A stretch of DNA of 64,000 nucleotides from Apostichopus japonicus (GCF_037975245.1 NC_092577.1:16444013-16508012), one strand, 5' to 3'. Shown: positions 42,704 to 53,566, numbered from the stretch's first letter. The notes: generated by a model from the letters alone, not told the origin. Made by a program: numbers and translations.

Positions 42704-44526
42704 TCAGTTCAGAGTTCAGTTCAGTTCTCGTGGAGTGCGGACGTGTTTTCGGCTGCTCTCCACCTTTCGTTGACCACACCTTTATTGTGTTTTTACGTTG
42801 GCCCTTCATTAGTTTACAGTTTGTTTTAGTGTAGTTTGTGTGTTTTGGGTTTGTTTCGCTTTGGTTTGTGTATAGGTGCGTGGCTTTGCCACACCCCTAG
42901 CTGTCATGGCGGCTCGCCGTGACAGCAAAATCGTATTGTTGAGTTTTTCGGGGGAGGCTAAGGTCGTCCCCGTACAAGTTTTTTCAGTTTTGCGTTCTGT
43001 TGGTTTAAAGGTCCCTGGAGAGGTTGACGCGCTTCAGCGTAAACCTCTCCGTGGTATGAATTGTTTGATGTACGGTTTACCTCGGAGGCTGCCCGCGTCC
43101 GAGGCGTCCATGTGTTGGAGGGAGTTGAGGGACTGAAGGTCACACCGTATGACAGTTCGGTGTGGGTGACAGTCCTCCATCTCCCTCTGGACATGTCTGA
43201 ACAGGTTGTTGTGCGGACACTGGGGCGTTTTGGGAAAGTGACCTTGAATGTAAAGGTGTCAAGACCGGGACTAGACGAGTAAGAATCGAACTCAAGTCCG
43301 ATATCCCCTCTACCTTGTGGGCTAATGGGCACAGGGCCCACATTGCATACCCGGGCCAGCCTCGCACTTGTTGGAGGTGTGGGCTGGAAGGGCATGAGGC
43401 CAGGTTGTGCCCGAACAAGCGGTGTAGCCGCTGTTTACATGTTGGGCATACCCTGGCCGAGTGTAAAGGGGATATCGTTTGCAACTCGTCTGGGAAAACG
43501 GGCCATCTCGCCCGTTTATGCCCAGACCGCTCATACGCCGCGAGAGTGGCTACGGGCGTGGTTGAAGCGGTCCCTGTCCCGGCCTCTGACACCGTACCAC
43601 ATGATGCTCCTGTCATCGCCCCAGTGTCCGACACTAGCGCCCCGATGGAGGCTTTGTTCCCCCTTTCGTGTCCGACCTCTCCCCTGATCGAACTTGCCGA
43701 GACTGCCCACTGAGGCAGAGCAGGACAAAACGGCGGAGATGGTACTAGCGGAGTGGCACGCGGCGCAGGATGCCGCTTGTACTGGTTCACCGGTAGCTAC
43801 GCCCGCTATCGGTGATACTAGTCGGGCCCCGAGTCAACCGGCCCAAGTGACATTAAGTGGCCCAGATTCTGACTCGCCAATGGAGGACTGCACTACAGCC
43901 TTATTAGTTGTGGCTAAGGAGTCCTCCGATTGGTTTGATGAGACAAAACAGGCCACTGATCTCATTGACTCGAGTGGCCCTTCCACCCTACCCGCAGCCG
44001 CTTCCGCTATACCGGACACGATGGTCGCTAGTGGACCTCCTGTTCCTGACAGGGAGGTCCACTCGATCAAGGTTGACGAGGAGTTAGGAACTCTGCTCCC
44101 TCGTAAGAAAAGGGGGAATACTGTTAGGGGCTTGAAAAGACCCGTATTGGGAAAATTTCGCAGGTAATGCGCAAGCCTGTCGTCTGCTATCGGGACGGCG
44201 TACCCCGGATGAATTTCAGTTAGTTGTTATGTGTGGGTTGGGGGGTTTGTGTGGTCCTTACATAATATGGGTTGGGGGTTTTCTGTTTGTGGTTTGGTGT
44301 TAGCTTTTTGGGGCTGGTTTGTGGAGCTTTATTGTTTTGGTTCTGTTAGCCTTTGGGTCCGTGTCCTTGTCACGTTAAACGCTATATTTTATACATTTGT
44401 GGGTTAGTGAGAGATTTCTGTTTGTGGGTTTTCAGTTGGGTTTTTGGTGGTTGTTAAACAGACTGGGATTGTTTTTGCTTTTGTTGACCTTTGGTCCGTG
44501 TCCGTTTCTTTGCACGTAAAAAGCAC
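42704..44526 (+). mobile_element. ORF1-only LINE copy B, full length, with 12-bp target-site duplication
   Basis: 1,823-bp insertion in the gypsy reverse transcriptase. AACTGGATCTGT occurs on both sides (42,692-42,703 and 44,527-44,538), and removing the insert restores the RT reading frame. Structure: about 200-nt 5' UTR, ORF1 (42,906-44,167), about 360-nt 3' UTR, terminal CACGTAAAAAGCAC. The 3' UTR holds two related modules ending CGTGTCC...CACGTTAAACGC (about 44,388) and CGTGTCC...CACGTAAAAAGCAC. The 5' UTR shares CGTGGAGTGCGGACGTGTTT (with one difference) with the ORF2-bearing LINE. No endonuclease or RT sequence is present. Confidence 0.93.
42906..44167 (+). pseudogene. Zinc-knuckle ORF1 of ORF1-only LINE, copy B
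   Basis: ATG at 42,906 gives MAARRDSKIVLLSFSGEA, homologous to ORF1 of the full LINE. It continues with PVQVFSVLRSVGLKVPGEVD and, after a one-base shift near 43,045, FDVRFTSEAARVRGVHVLEG. CCHC knuckles lie at 43,369-43,520: CWRCGLEGHEARLC, CSRCLHVGHTLAEC, and a third in which the second Cys has become Ser (CNSSGKTGH). After a further shift near 43,690 comes an Ala/Pro/Thr-rich tail ending KRPVLGKFRR and a stop at 44,165. Frameshifts near 43,045, 43,275 and 43,690 prevent translation of this copy. The tail is longer and unrelated to that of the ORF2-bearing LINE. Confidence 0.85.
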
Positions 44527-44765
44527 AACTGGATCTGTCACATGCTTATCATCAGATTGAACTGGAACCAAAAGCGAGAAATTATACAACAGCCAATACC
44601 CATCGCGGATTGTTTCAGTACACACGTGTACCTTTCGGGATTGCTTCAGCGCCAGCCTTGTTTCAGAGGACCATGGAATCACTCTTAGGTGACATACCAA
44701 TGTGTAGACCGTATCTGGATGACATAATTGTCAGTGGAAAGAATCCAGTGGATCACCTGAACAGT

Positions 44766-45103
44766 GTGCTTTTTACGTGCTAAGAAAACGGACACGGACC
44801 AAAGGTCAAAAGAACCAAACTAATCCCGGTCTGTAAAACAACAACAACCAAAACCCCACTGAAACCCACAAACACAAATCTCTCACTAACGCAGCGTTTA
44901 ACGTGACGCGAAAAGGACACGTACCCAAAGGCCAACAGAAGCCAAAAAACAAAAACAGTACAAACCGGCCCGAAAAAGCCAAGCCCAAACCACAAATAGA
45001 AACCAACCCATATTATGTAACGACCACACAACCCCTACACCAACAACTAACTCACTCCAAATTTCATCCGGGGAACGCCGTCCCGATAGTAGACAGGCTT
45101 CCG
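44766..45103 (-). mobile_element. ORF1-only LINE copy C, 5'-truncated
   Basis: Minus-strand 3' UTR of the same family: both tail modules are present, and truncation falls just inside the end of ORF1 (around 45,100). It cuts the gypsy reverse transcriptase after NPVDHLNS. No matching target-site copy was found at its 5' side, where the DUF4806 gene sequence begins immediately, so a deletion or rearrangement probably followed insertion. Confidence 0.85.
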
Positions 45104-45104
45104 C

Positions 45105-48100
45105 CAGCGTCTACGAAAGGCTGTGTCGGGAAGCCGTGCACGGTCCGCCTCCATGCGCAACCTAATGTCACTTTGCTCGAGGGGGACAACATCCTCTGCC
45201 CTCCAGACGTCCCCATCGAAAACATGACAGCGGCAAACAACAGCAGATCCCTAACCCAGGTTGGGCATACAGAGAGCAACAAAGCATACAGAAAAATCAC
45301 TACTAACCTCTCCCTTGCACTCCAGTCAGGATCACCCCTCTCACACCAGTCAGGATCACCCCTCACACAACAGTCGGGGCCACAGCTACCCCAACCAGTG
45401 ACCATGAGAGGCCGACCACTAACAAGGCCTTCTTGCAAAAAAGTCCTCAGACTTCTCGAGGACATAAGAGAGATCCAAAGAGTTCATGGAGGCCTGTTGA
45501 AGAATTTGCTCAAGAAGGAAGAACCAGTGCCCAAGATTTTACCCTACCAGATGGTGCATCTCTCCCACTGAAGACACCTGCGGAGTTGACTTCATTTGAA
45601 GAGAAGTTGGCTGACCCAGCATTCCAAACTGGGTTGGTAAGTGCATTCATCTTTAATTGCATCATAGGTATTGCAGGTATAATTGTTAACAATAATGAAA
45701 ATGATAAAGAACAGGTGAGAGACTGCATTGGTTGGATGGTGCTCATGTAACCCTCATCACAGACATGGCAAGAGCTATTGACAATGGAGACGTACAGGCC
45801 ATCAATGAGCATCACCAGACGTGGCAGTTATTTGTCTCTCCTGGAAGTTACAAGATGTGCTTCAACCAGTAATTGGATGTACCTGCAGGCTCAGCTCGGC
45901 TAGCATGATAAGGGTTTATCAGGGTTAATTTTAAGCGGTATCACATGACACTTTGTGATGTGAATATTTTTATATAAAACTATGCTACCTCGAGTGTTAA
46001 AAATGGAGAGACCAAGGAAAAGACCAAGTCTCTGGTTACGGTATCTTTGAGTTGGTAATATTGAGGCACCAGGGCTAATCATATTTTCTACAAGTGGGCT
46101 ACCCCTAAAGTAACTGAGAAACTAACTAATAATTAACCCAACTTACCCAATTGTTAAATTTGGAGCCTTGGAGAGGTGCATGCAAACTTGAATAATTTGC
46201 AGTCTGACTGCCATACGGTACAGTCTGTACCCTCTTGCATCTCTGGAAGTACAGATGGCAGAGGCGGTAGAATGGCAAGGTCCTCTGTCCCATGTTCGTT
46301 CACTGGAATTATACCAACTTGACATGAACCATGCTTGCTCTCTGGGAATTGTTTGTTTCCCTTTGCTTTCCATTACATGACAACTGCAGATGGGTCTAGA
46401 CTTTAAACATATATTCTCGAACATTTTATGCTTCATCCCTACTTTCACTAGAATTATGAGTTTTGTGTCTGTTTTTTGCCTGAACTGAGCATCTTTGAAT
46501 ATAATTTTGTTCTCAGTATTGTTGTCATAACATGTTTTCTCACCAGCTCAATAGTGCCACCCAGGTCACTGCAATACACATGTGACCCTGCTACCCCTTG
46601 GATATGGATATCCCTGTGTATAATTAAGTTATTTTCAGGTTCCCAATTACTACCTGGGTAGAGAGGAGCCATGTATATAGAATGCCTAGACGTAGAGTAC
46701 AACAGAAAAGCTTTGCGATCTGTGAGGATTCAAACTGACAACCTATTGTTCAGTAGTCCAACTGAACTATCCACATTCATAACTTGCACATGTCTGTGAT
46801 AATAACTGACTTGGAAATTTGTTGAGGGAACTGCGAGGCTTCGAGGGCAGACATTTTTACATCTTCTGTACAAACTTGGAATCTTTTATATGATCTTTAA
46901 AAAAATCCTATGTTAAATTAAGATGACAATTACTTTGTCAATCATTTGTTGTCTTTTCTTTCTTCCAGGGAAACTTCCTCGCAGATTTGGGAGGCAGAAC
47001 TGTCCAGGAAACGACGAAGCGGATAATGACGTACATCATGGACACACAGCTGGCATTGCAAACAAACTTCATTGGGCGCAATAGAAAGGTGGCATTTGGA
47101 GAAACAAAGCTGTTCCAAGTCGTACATGGTAAGTTTTAAAAAAATACCTGAAATAATTGTGGCAAAGGATGGCACAAACAATTGGCAGTATTATTCATAT
47201 GTATGCAGAAGTAATGCACAGTTTGCCAGACTGATTGAGCATGATAATGCTGATATTTTGTAGCAATTCAATCACTTAGCCTAATTTGCTTTTCAAAGTA
47301 GGATGCATTGCAGCAGAAGCATACAGAATATTGCTTAAGTCTTCATTCTGTGAAGATGTCAAATTTCATGAAACCAAAGTCCGATCACTGGTTTTAATAT
47401 TTTGTAATGTGCTTTATTGTTTTAACTGCTTTGTTTTTTTTTATTGTATATTATTAGGTCGTCCGTAGGAGTAGACCTAATGGCTGCATCCTTCGTGTGT
47501 CTGTTTGTGTGTGTGTGTATGTGTGTGTCAAACTTTTGGTACACACTTTTTGCGTCATTCATATCTCATTCATCCAAACACTAATTGCAACCAAACTTAA
47601 ATCAAAGGTGCAGTATGGGTATTTTGATATGTTAATTAAGTCAAAGGTCACATAAGAAGGGCAAAGGTCATTTGTGTTGAAGGTGTATAATTTGTTTTGT
47701 TCATATCTTATTCACACAAACACTGATTGCAACCAAACTTGGATCACATGTGCAAGACATGTTCCTTCACATGTTGTTGAGGTGACAGGTCACATAACAA
47801 GGTCAAGTAGCCTGAAATGTGTCTCATTTTAAAAGTGCAGATCAAATTGCAACCAAACAAATTGGATTACAAGTCTCTATGGACATGTAGACCGGAATTT
47901 GGCCTAATACTTACTATGGGTATATTAAGAAAAGCCAAGCTCTGTGCCATTTTTCAGTCACTGCATGTGGAAATAAGAAAACCTACTTTAATGCAATAGA
48001 TCTTGTGACATCATCAGCTGTGATACATGGAACTGTTAATGCTCAGTGCAATGCATTGTATGGCAATCCAGTGAGATAAATAACATTTTTATAATCCTGT

Positions 48101-49329
48101 TACAAGAGACTCATAATCTTGATTGAGTGAAACGTCACAAACACTAGTAGCCAGGATTTTTGATTGGGGGTGGCCAAATATTAGGGGTGTTACTCAGGTG
48201 TTCTCAGTGGGTGGTTTAGGGTTGAAATTCCCACTGACATAGCCAGGACTTTTGTTTGGGGGACTATGAGGTAGGGGTATAAGGGGAGGGGGTGGATTTG
48301 TTTGGGAATTTTTAGGTACCCTCAGATGCAATCTGGTGCAACATTTATCATCATTTGAAGTTTTTTTGGTTCTATTACCATTTTTTCCAGAATTTCATTG
48401 GGGGGGGGGGGCATGGCCCCCCTCTGGCTATGCCAATGTTCACAAAAGTCATAACACATTTTCAATTCTCCTGCCCAGGTACAAAATAGCAGCAGATAGT
48501 GTGTACAATAGGTTCTATTATGAACCTGCGTGAAGGACCCTCTATGATGTCACTAGAGTAAGAGAATGCCCAAGACAAGTAATTAATTAAATCAACACAA
48601 CAATGCAAGCAGCGTGGTTCTCCAAATTAGAGAGAGGTAGGTTTTGAAGTATTGTTCTTCAATCTGTGAACGTTTGAAGACGATAAACTACGTGACCATA
48701 GTACTCTAACATGGAAGATGTGTCAACTCGGGGACTGAATTAAGTCATTGATTGACCTTTCACCTTTAATGATAATGCTCAGCAAATCCAAGCATTTGTG
48801 CATCAGGAATTCCCTTTATCATATGTGCTGCTGTCTAGTCAGGGGCTACATCATATTCAGGAGCTTCCTACATTCGTCACAGATCAGTTGTGTTTTTCTT
48901 CTCGATGTCCACCATGCTCAATATTGTACCTAATTTTCATCCTTTGCTTATTTTGCAGTTGACGAGTAGTTCCCCTTGAACCATGACTGGTTTACTTCTA
49001 TAACTAGGATGAATGCAAACTGACAGTGTGGTTCATAAACATTCAAGAGGTCACTGATTATGCAATGAAGCATCAGATATAATTTATGTTCATTTTACGT
49101 ATCCTTAGCATCCGTATTTATTGGGATTGATGTGTGGGGTGTGATTTACAGTACATTGAATTCTCGCTTTATCTTCCCAGGAGCTGTAAAGAAGAACGAT
49201 GCAACGTCTGGAACCAACAGACAGGAGGCGGAAAAGGCCGTATCAAAGTGGTTGAGTGGAGCTCGAGACAGGGATGGTAACAGAAATGTACGGAGGCAAA
49301 GGCAACCAGACCAACCTCAGGAGGAATGA
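45105..49329 (+). CDS. DUF4806-domain gene, three exons, one frameshift in exon 1
   Basis: Exon 1 (about 45,105-45,636): Ser/Gln-rich leader with a 24-bp tandem repeat (45,323-45,375; SGSPLSHQSGSPL), then a helix, KKVLRLLEDIREIQRVHGGL. Past a one-base frame change at the C-run 45,530-45,532 comes LPLKTPAELTSFEEKLADPA, the start of DUF4806. Exon 2 (46,969-47,128): GGRTVQETTKRIMTYIMDTQ ... VAFGETKLFQVVHG, the DUF4806 core. Exon 3 (49,181-49,329): EAEKAVSKWLSGARDRDG, basic tail, stop. Borders are GTAAGT donors and TTCCAG/TTCCCAG acceptors, and phases (0, then 1) fit. The true 5' start is not visible because the LINE fragment lies right upstream; exon 1 may begin at an acceptor near 45,109. Function of DUF4806 is unknown; such genes are multi-copy in invertebrates and may be mobile-element derived. 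Confidence 0.75.
47455..47880 (+). repeat. Intronic repeat with GT microsatellite and about 142-bp tandem units
   Basis: Begins GTCGTCCGTAGGAGTAGACC, then a GT-rich run, then two units starting TTCATATCTCATTCATCC / TTCATATCTTATTCACAC (47,559 and 47,700), plus a partial third. AAAGGTCACATAA words recur. It lies in intron 2 of the DUF4806 gene. A class of GGTCA-rich repeat distinct from the one at 39.4 kb. Confidence 0.7.
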
Positions 49330-49373
49330 TAGAAGAAGAATTCTACAGCCCTCATAGGATATCATGTGATACC

Positions 49374-49710
49374 AAGTGGCGGAGGAGCGTCCATACAGTC
49401 AGGGGGGCGGACTCAAATGGACTGCTGACGCCCTTTTCAGCTTTTTACCACTTTTTAATTATTCGCGATCATTTACTTTTTTATTGCGCTCTCATCTACC
49501 TATTGACATTTGTCACATTGTTGGTGATGACACCTATTTATTCTTCGTTTATTTGCAAATTAGCAAGGCCAGGAAAGGGTCATTTCCGGTGGTGTAGGAA
49601 GTATAGTTACTCAAAAAATCTATGTACGCTCCGCGCTAACCTGTGGTGTCGAAAGCGCCCCTACAGACCAATCTTGCCCCCCTTAACCAATACCCCTAGC
49701 TCAGCCACTG
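49374..49710. mobile_element. hAT-type MITE, 337 bp, 8-bp target-site duplication
   Basis: Flanked on both sides by GTGATACC (49,366-49,373 and 49,711-49,718). Ends are AAGTGGCGGA and, reverse-complemented, CAGTGGCTGA, close to the CAGTGGCGGA termini I recall from hAT-related MITEs. The 8-bp duplication also fits hAT. No coding capacity. It sits about 45 bp after the stop codon of the DUF4806 gene, so it is probably in its 3' UTR. Confidence 0.8.
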
Positions 49711-49718
49711 GTGATACC

Positions 49719-50870
49719 TGCATTATCCGATATATACAATTTAAAGATAGTCCAACACTGAATGAAACTACTGTATATGCTATAGAGCAAAATTTCTTCT
49801 ATCAGTAGCTGAAACCCCACATGAATATGTTTCGCAGTTTTGGAGATAGTTATCAAATTACCAGATGAACACTGTAAATAGCATTGACAGTATGATGTCA
49901 TGGTTTACTTCTTTCAACAGTTGCTTAAGTTGTTTTTTATATTTAGATGACACGTTTAACTTCAACAGTTCCAACTTCTTTGCAGTTTTGAACCACATAC
50001 AGAAATCATTTCTTGATGGAAAAATTCAAAAGGTTATATTTTTGTGTATTACAGATTTACTGTAGTAATATTTTGTATTACCTATGCACTAGTCATGCAC
50101 ACTATGCATCTTGTCATAAAACATTGAAGATGTTATTCTCACCTTGCCAGAAAAAGTAAAAGTTCAGTTTTCTGTCATGATTTTAAATGAGTCCATGTTT
50201 TTATGATTCCATTTGATCCAGAGGATGATCTAGCATACATACTGTTGGCCCTGAGCAACATTGGCATTGCATTTTCAATTGATAAGTATGTGCAATATAT
50301 CGCATCTTGCCCTCATCGTTAACATTTGCAGGGTTTGCCTGGACATTTTATTCATTCTCCAAATGCCAAAATGTGCCCTCCAATTAAGATGCATATAGTT
50401 TCACTTGTGAGAGTTTCATATTTTTTCTTTACAATAAAATGTAATTATGGAGTTTATGAATTATTGTTTAGATTTCATCGTTGTCTTCTTGAGAAATATA
50501 TTTCAATGAATGTACACATGAATACTTTTATTTTTATTTCGATCTGAGGCAATTAATCTCTGCTGTGCCACGACAGTACATTAACGGTTCAAGTGTTCTT
50601 CACCCCCATTCAACAACCTGCTATAACATGTGGGACCAAGTGCAACCAAGCTATATCCAGCTCTTCTCTCGTCCTGTTGGATGATAGGGGCGACTAACAC
50701 TTTCACGCTGAGACAAACATAGAACTTTTACAAACACTTCCTGCATTCTCCCAGGACTTATTTTACGTCCCCACCCCATGGTCGTGATTGAAACTTGGCC
50801 TTCAGCCACTTTCCTGCATGCTGAGAGGTGGTGAACCTGTATATAACTGAACTATTTCAAGAGCCACAGT
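49719..50870. other. Non-coding, nothing recognised
   Basis: AT-rich; several short frames without recognisable motif. Confidence 0.5.
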
Positions 50871-50878
50871 GAACCAGC

Positions 50879-51245
50879 TGGGCCTAAAATTTGGACCACA
50901 CACTTGGCCCAGTTGGGCCCAGCTCAGTCAACTGGGCCCGAAATGGGTCCCATTTGGGCCCCATGCAGTTAGCCTGATTGGGCACAGTATGGGTTCTGTG
51001 TGGGCCAGAATGATTGGGGCCCAGAATGGGACCCAGGTGGGCCCCAGACAGCTGGCCCGGTTGGTCCCCGTATGGGATTGGTATTGGCCCCAATTAGTCT
51101 GGCCCAACTGGGACCAGTTTGGGCCACTCGTGGGCCCCAATCTTTTGGCCCAATTGGGCCCTGTGTGGAACGGAATAACAAATCTGAATGGGGCCCTATT
51201 GGGAAGCCCAATTGGGGCCCACTTGGGCCCCATTTGGGGTCCAAT
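50879..51245. repeat. Degenerate GGGCCC-rich tandem repeat
   Basis: Dozens of variants of TTGGGCCCAATTGGGCC. The near-palindromic words make open frames on both strands rich in Gly-Pro and Trp-Ala. It stops where the endonuclease frame of the CR1-like LINE begins (about 51,250), which suggests a shared insertion history or use of this DNA as part of that element's 5' side. Confidence 0.85.
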
Positions 51246-51249
51246 TATG

Positions 51250-53445
51250 ATTGCTGGCTGGGTTACGTATATTTCCAAGGAATGGGCTATCGGTATTCCC
51301 AAGGTTTGTCTCACTCTCTCTGATCCGGACATAGAGTTACTCGCTGTGAGAACCCGGCCACGATTCCTTGCTTGTGATATATCGAATATCACTATTGTTA
51401 ACGTTTATATCAGGCCATCAGCGGATTTCTCTCTGGCCGATGTGAAATTGAAGAGAGCAGTGACAGATATCATGAAGGAGAACCCGCGTTCCAGCATAAT
51501 ACTATTGGGAGATATAAATCGAAGCAATGGACTTTCAAAACCTTGTGGACTTTGCTACCTTCCCGCGATCTGATTCCATATTGGACGCTGTATATGTCAA
51601 CAATCATTACTACAGGGCAACAAGACGACCTCCCATCGGATCGTCGGACCACTACTCAATTTGTCTCATGCCTAAGTATACGGAGAAGCACAGAGAGACC
51701 AAGCAGAGGCCCAGGAGAAGGGAAAGGGACATTAGAGACAACAATTTATGTATTCTTCGTGAGACCATAGCCTCTACGGACTGGAATATCTTCACGGAAA
51801 CCTGCCCTACGCTCAACGAACTGACTGAAGTGGTTTCGTGTTATATTAAATTTGTATCGGACATGTGCGTTCCAACTAGAACTGTACCAACTGCGGAAAT
51901 GATGAAGAGATTACCGGCCGACGAAAATATTAGACGAATGGAAGAACGAAAAAAGAAGGCAATTGAGGTGGGGAACAACGCAGAACGGAATGTTGCAGCG
52001 GACTATAAATAGATACATAGGAAGAGGAGTGAACACTTCGAGAGGATAGCGACGGATTCCACGTCATTATGGAACTTTCTGAAATCAGTGCGGAATCCTC
52101 ACAAAAATGATAACAAGGTCACCATATCGAGGGAGCTTGGATCTAAGCTAGACACCCACTTCGGCCGATTCAACAGTGCGGTTATAAAGGACATTACTCT
52201 GAACTTATCGCACCGCTGTCAATGACACTCCTGGAATAGAACGAGATCAGGTTAAAAGACAGTTTAGACTTGTCAAGCGAGGTGTCGCATCAGGTATTGA
52301 TAACATACCCTGGTGGGTTTTTAAATATTGCTGAAATGAAATTGCTGACATTTTCACAGTCATTTTCAATGAAAGTATTAAACAGAGTATTATTCCATCT
52401 GACTGGAAACATGCCAAAACTACTCCTGTGCCCAAAATTTGCAGCCCTGCTTCAGTAAATGATTATCGCCCAATTGATATATCAAGCATAGGGTTCAATT
52501 GTGTGCAAAAGTTATTACTTTCGTATGTCACACAATCCATTGGTGATCCAAATCAGTTTGCGTACAGAAAAGGTATCTCGTGCCCTGATGCAATCCTCAC
52601 CCTTGTCCATGGCATTGTGTCTGGGCTAAACTGTAAACAGACGACAATATCTAAAGTCCTATTTCTGGACTTTTCAAGTGCATTTAATGCAGTCTGACAC
52701 AATCGTCTACTAAATGACCTGTGTAACTTTATCGATGAGCCATGGCTTATTCATTGGCTTAGGGATTTCATGCAGGGATGGTCAAGACAAGTTAAACTAG
52801 ACAAAGGCTATACAACAACTTCTGAAATCAGAGTAGTTCCACAAGGTGGCCCTCTATCAGCCCTATTGTTTACTATTTATACAGATTGCATTCGCTCTAA
52901 TTCTAATTGCGCAGTAATTAAATATGCTGATGACACTGCTTTATCGTGCAATATCACCAAAGGCTCCCACCAGCAAAATCAGCATGAGTATCAGGATTTT
53001 ATCACTAGTGTATCACATTGTCGCCACACTCATGTATATTGCTCCTCACTTTCCTGTCCATATACGGGAAAGGGTGTTTGAGGCCTCTATCTTGCCAAAT
53101 ATAATATATGCTGTCCCGGTCTGGTATCACTTTGTCCAAATGAAAGATATGAAAAGATTTTTAAGTTTCCTCAGATACAGTGAGAGAATCTTTGGATTAA
53201 ATCATAACCTACTTAAAGATAAAGTTAATACGGCTGCTACGGAATTTGAGAGGCTACTTAATAACATCCAAAGAAATGAAGGACACCCACTCCATTGTGC
53301 AATAAACTCTCTGTGCAATAAGACAAACTACAATTTGAGGAATGCTGCAATAACTCCCAGATTCAGGATTGAACTTTATAGGAATTCTTTTGTTTATAGG
53401 GCGTCCATGTTCATACAGCATGGTGCTCTACAACCATTGTTGTGA
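51250..53445 (+). pseudogene. Endonuclease/reverse transcriptase of CR1-like LINE
   Basis: Endonuclease: VYIRPSADFS and ILLGDINRSN, then after a shift LDAVYVNNHYYR and IGSSDHYSICL (51,572-51,668), containing the SDH catalytic motif. Linker: RRRERDIRDNN to a stop at 52,010. Reverse transcriptase: SGIDNIPWWVFKYC, VNDYRPIDISSIGF, FLDFSSAFNAV followed by a stop, RVVPQGGPLSALLFTIYTD and KYADDTALSC (52,921-52,950, active site). The region between YADD and the C-terminal domain is deleted near 53,000. The frame resumes with HFPVHIRERVFEASILPNII and ends RASMFIQHG...LQPLL. At least four frame changes and three internal stops; inactive. Confidence 0.85.
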
Positions 53446-53566
53446 TTTTGTTTTTCAGTGTTTTGTCTAGTATTTACTATTTTATATCTTTATCATAATT
53501 TTATTTATTTTCCTATTTATAAATTTTTAATGATTTATACTGGAAATAAAGAATTGAATTGAATTC
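51250..53566 (+). mobile_element. CR1/Jockey-group LINE, 5'-truncated and decayed
   Basis: Begins inside the APE endonuclease and ends after a short AT-rich 3' UTR with AATAAA and three GAATT repeats (53,551-53,566), a 3' tail style I recall from CR1-like families. About 2.3 kb. Distinct from the Tx1-like LINE in reverse transcriptase sequence, tail and C-terminus. Confidence 0.85.

Larger units (their letters stand above)
40885..44765 (+). pseudogene. Ty3/gypsy retroelement, gag to reverse transcriptase, interrupted
   Basis: Gag capsid-like region 40,900-41,710: FSNFEEYTEVLGACFDSNDV, LLTSIGSKAYHTFRALL, a frameshift near 41,180, then FVANLRQLSDGCDFKDL. A CCHC knuckle lies at 41,527-41,635 with a stop inside it. 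Protease-like region 41,800-42,060: the active-site triplet reads Gly-Thr-Gly instead of the usual Asp-Thr/Ser-Gly. Reverse transcriptase 42,380-42,703: RGIIEPVAFSDYACPLVVVN, ending in YSKLDL. It resumes after the inserted LINE at 44,539 with HAYHQIELEP and VPFGIASAPALFQRT, and has the active site PYLDDIIVSG. The element is cut again at 44,765. No LTRs, RNase H or integrase were seen. Multiple frameshifts; defective. Confidence 0.85.

Noticed and set aside
44903-45571. 222-codon single protein
   Set aside because: It fuses the antisense strand of an ORF1-only LINE 3' UTR with DUF4806 exon 1. The LINE part is not native coding.
50869-51573. 234-codon open frame
   Set aside because: The first two thirds translate the GGGCCC repeat. 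Only the last part is real sequence, and it belongs to the CR1-like LINE endonuclease.
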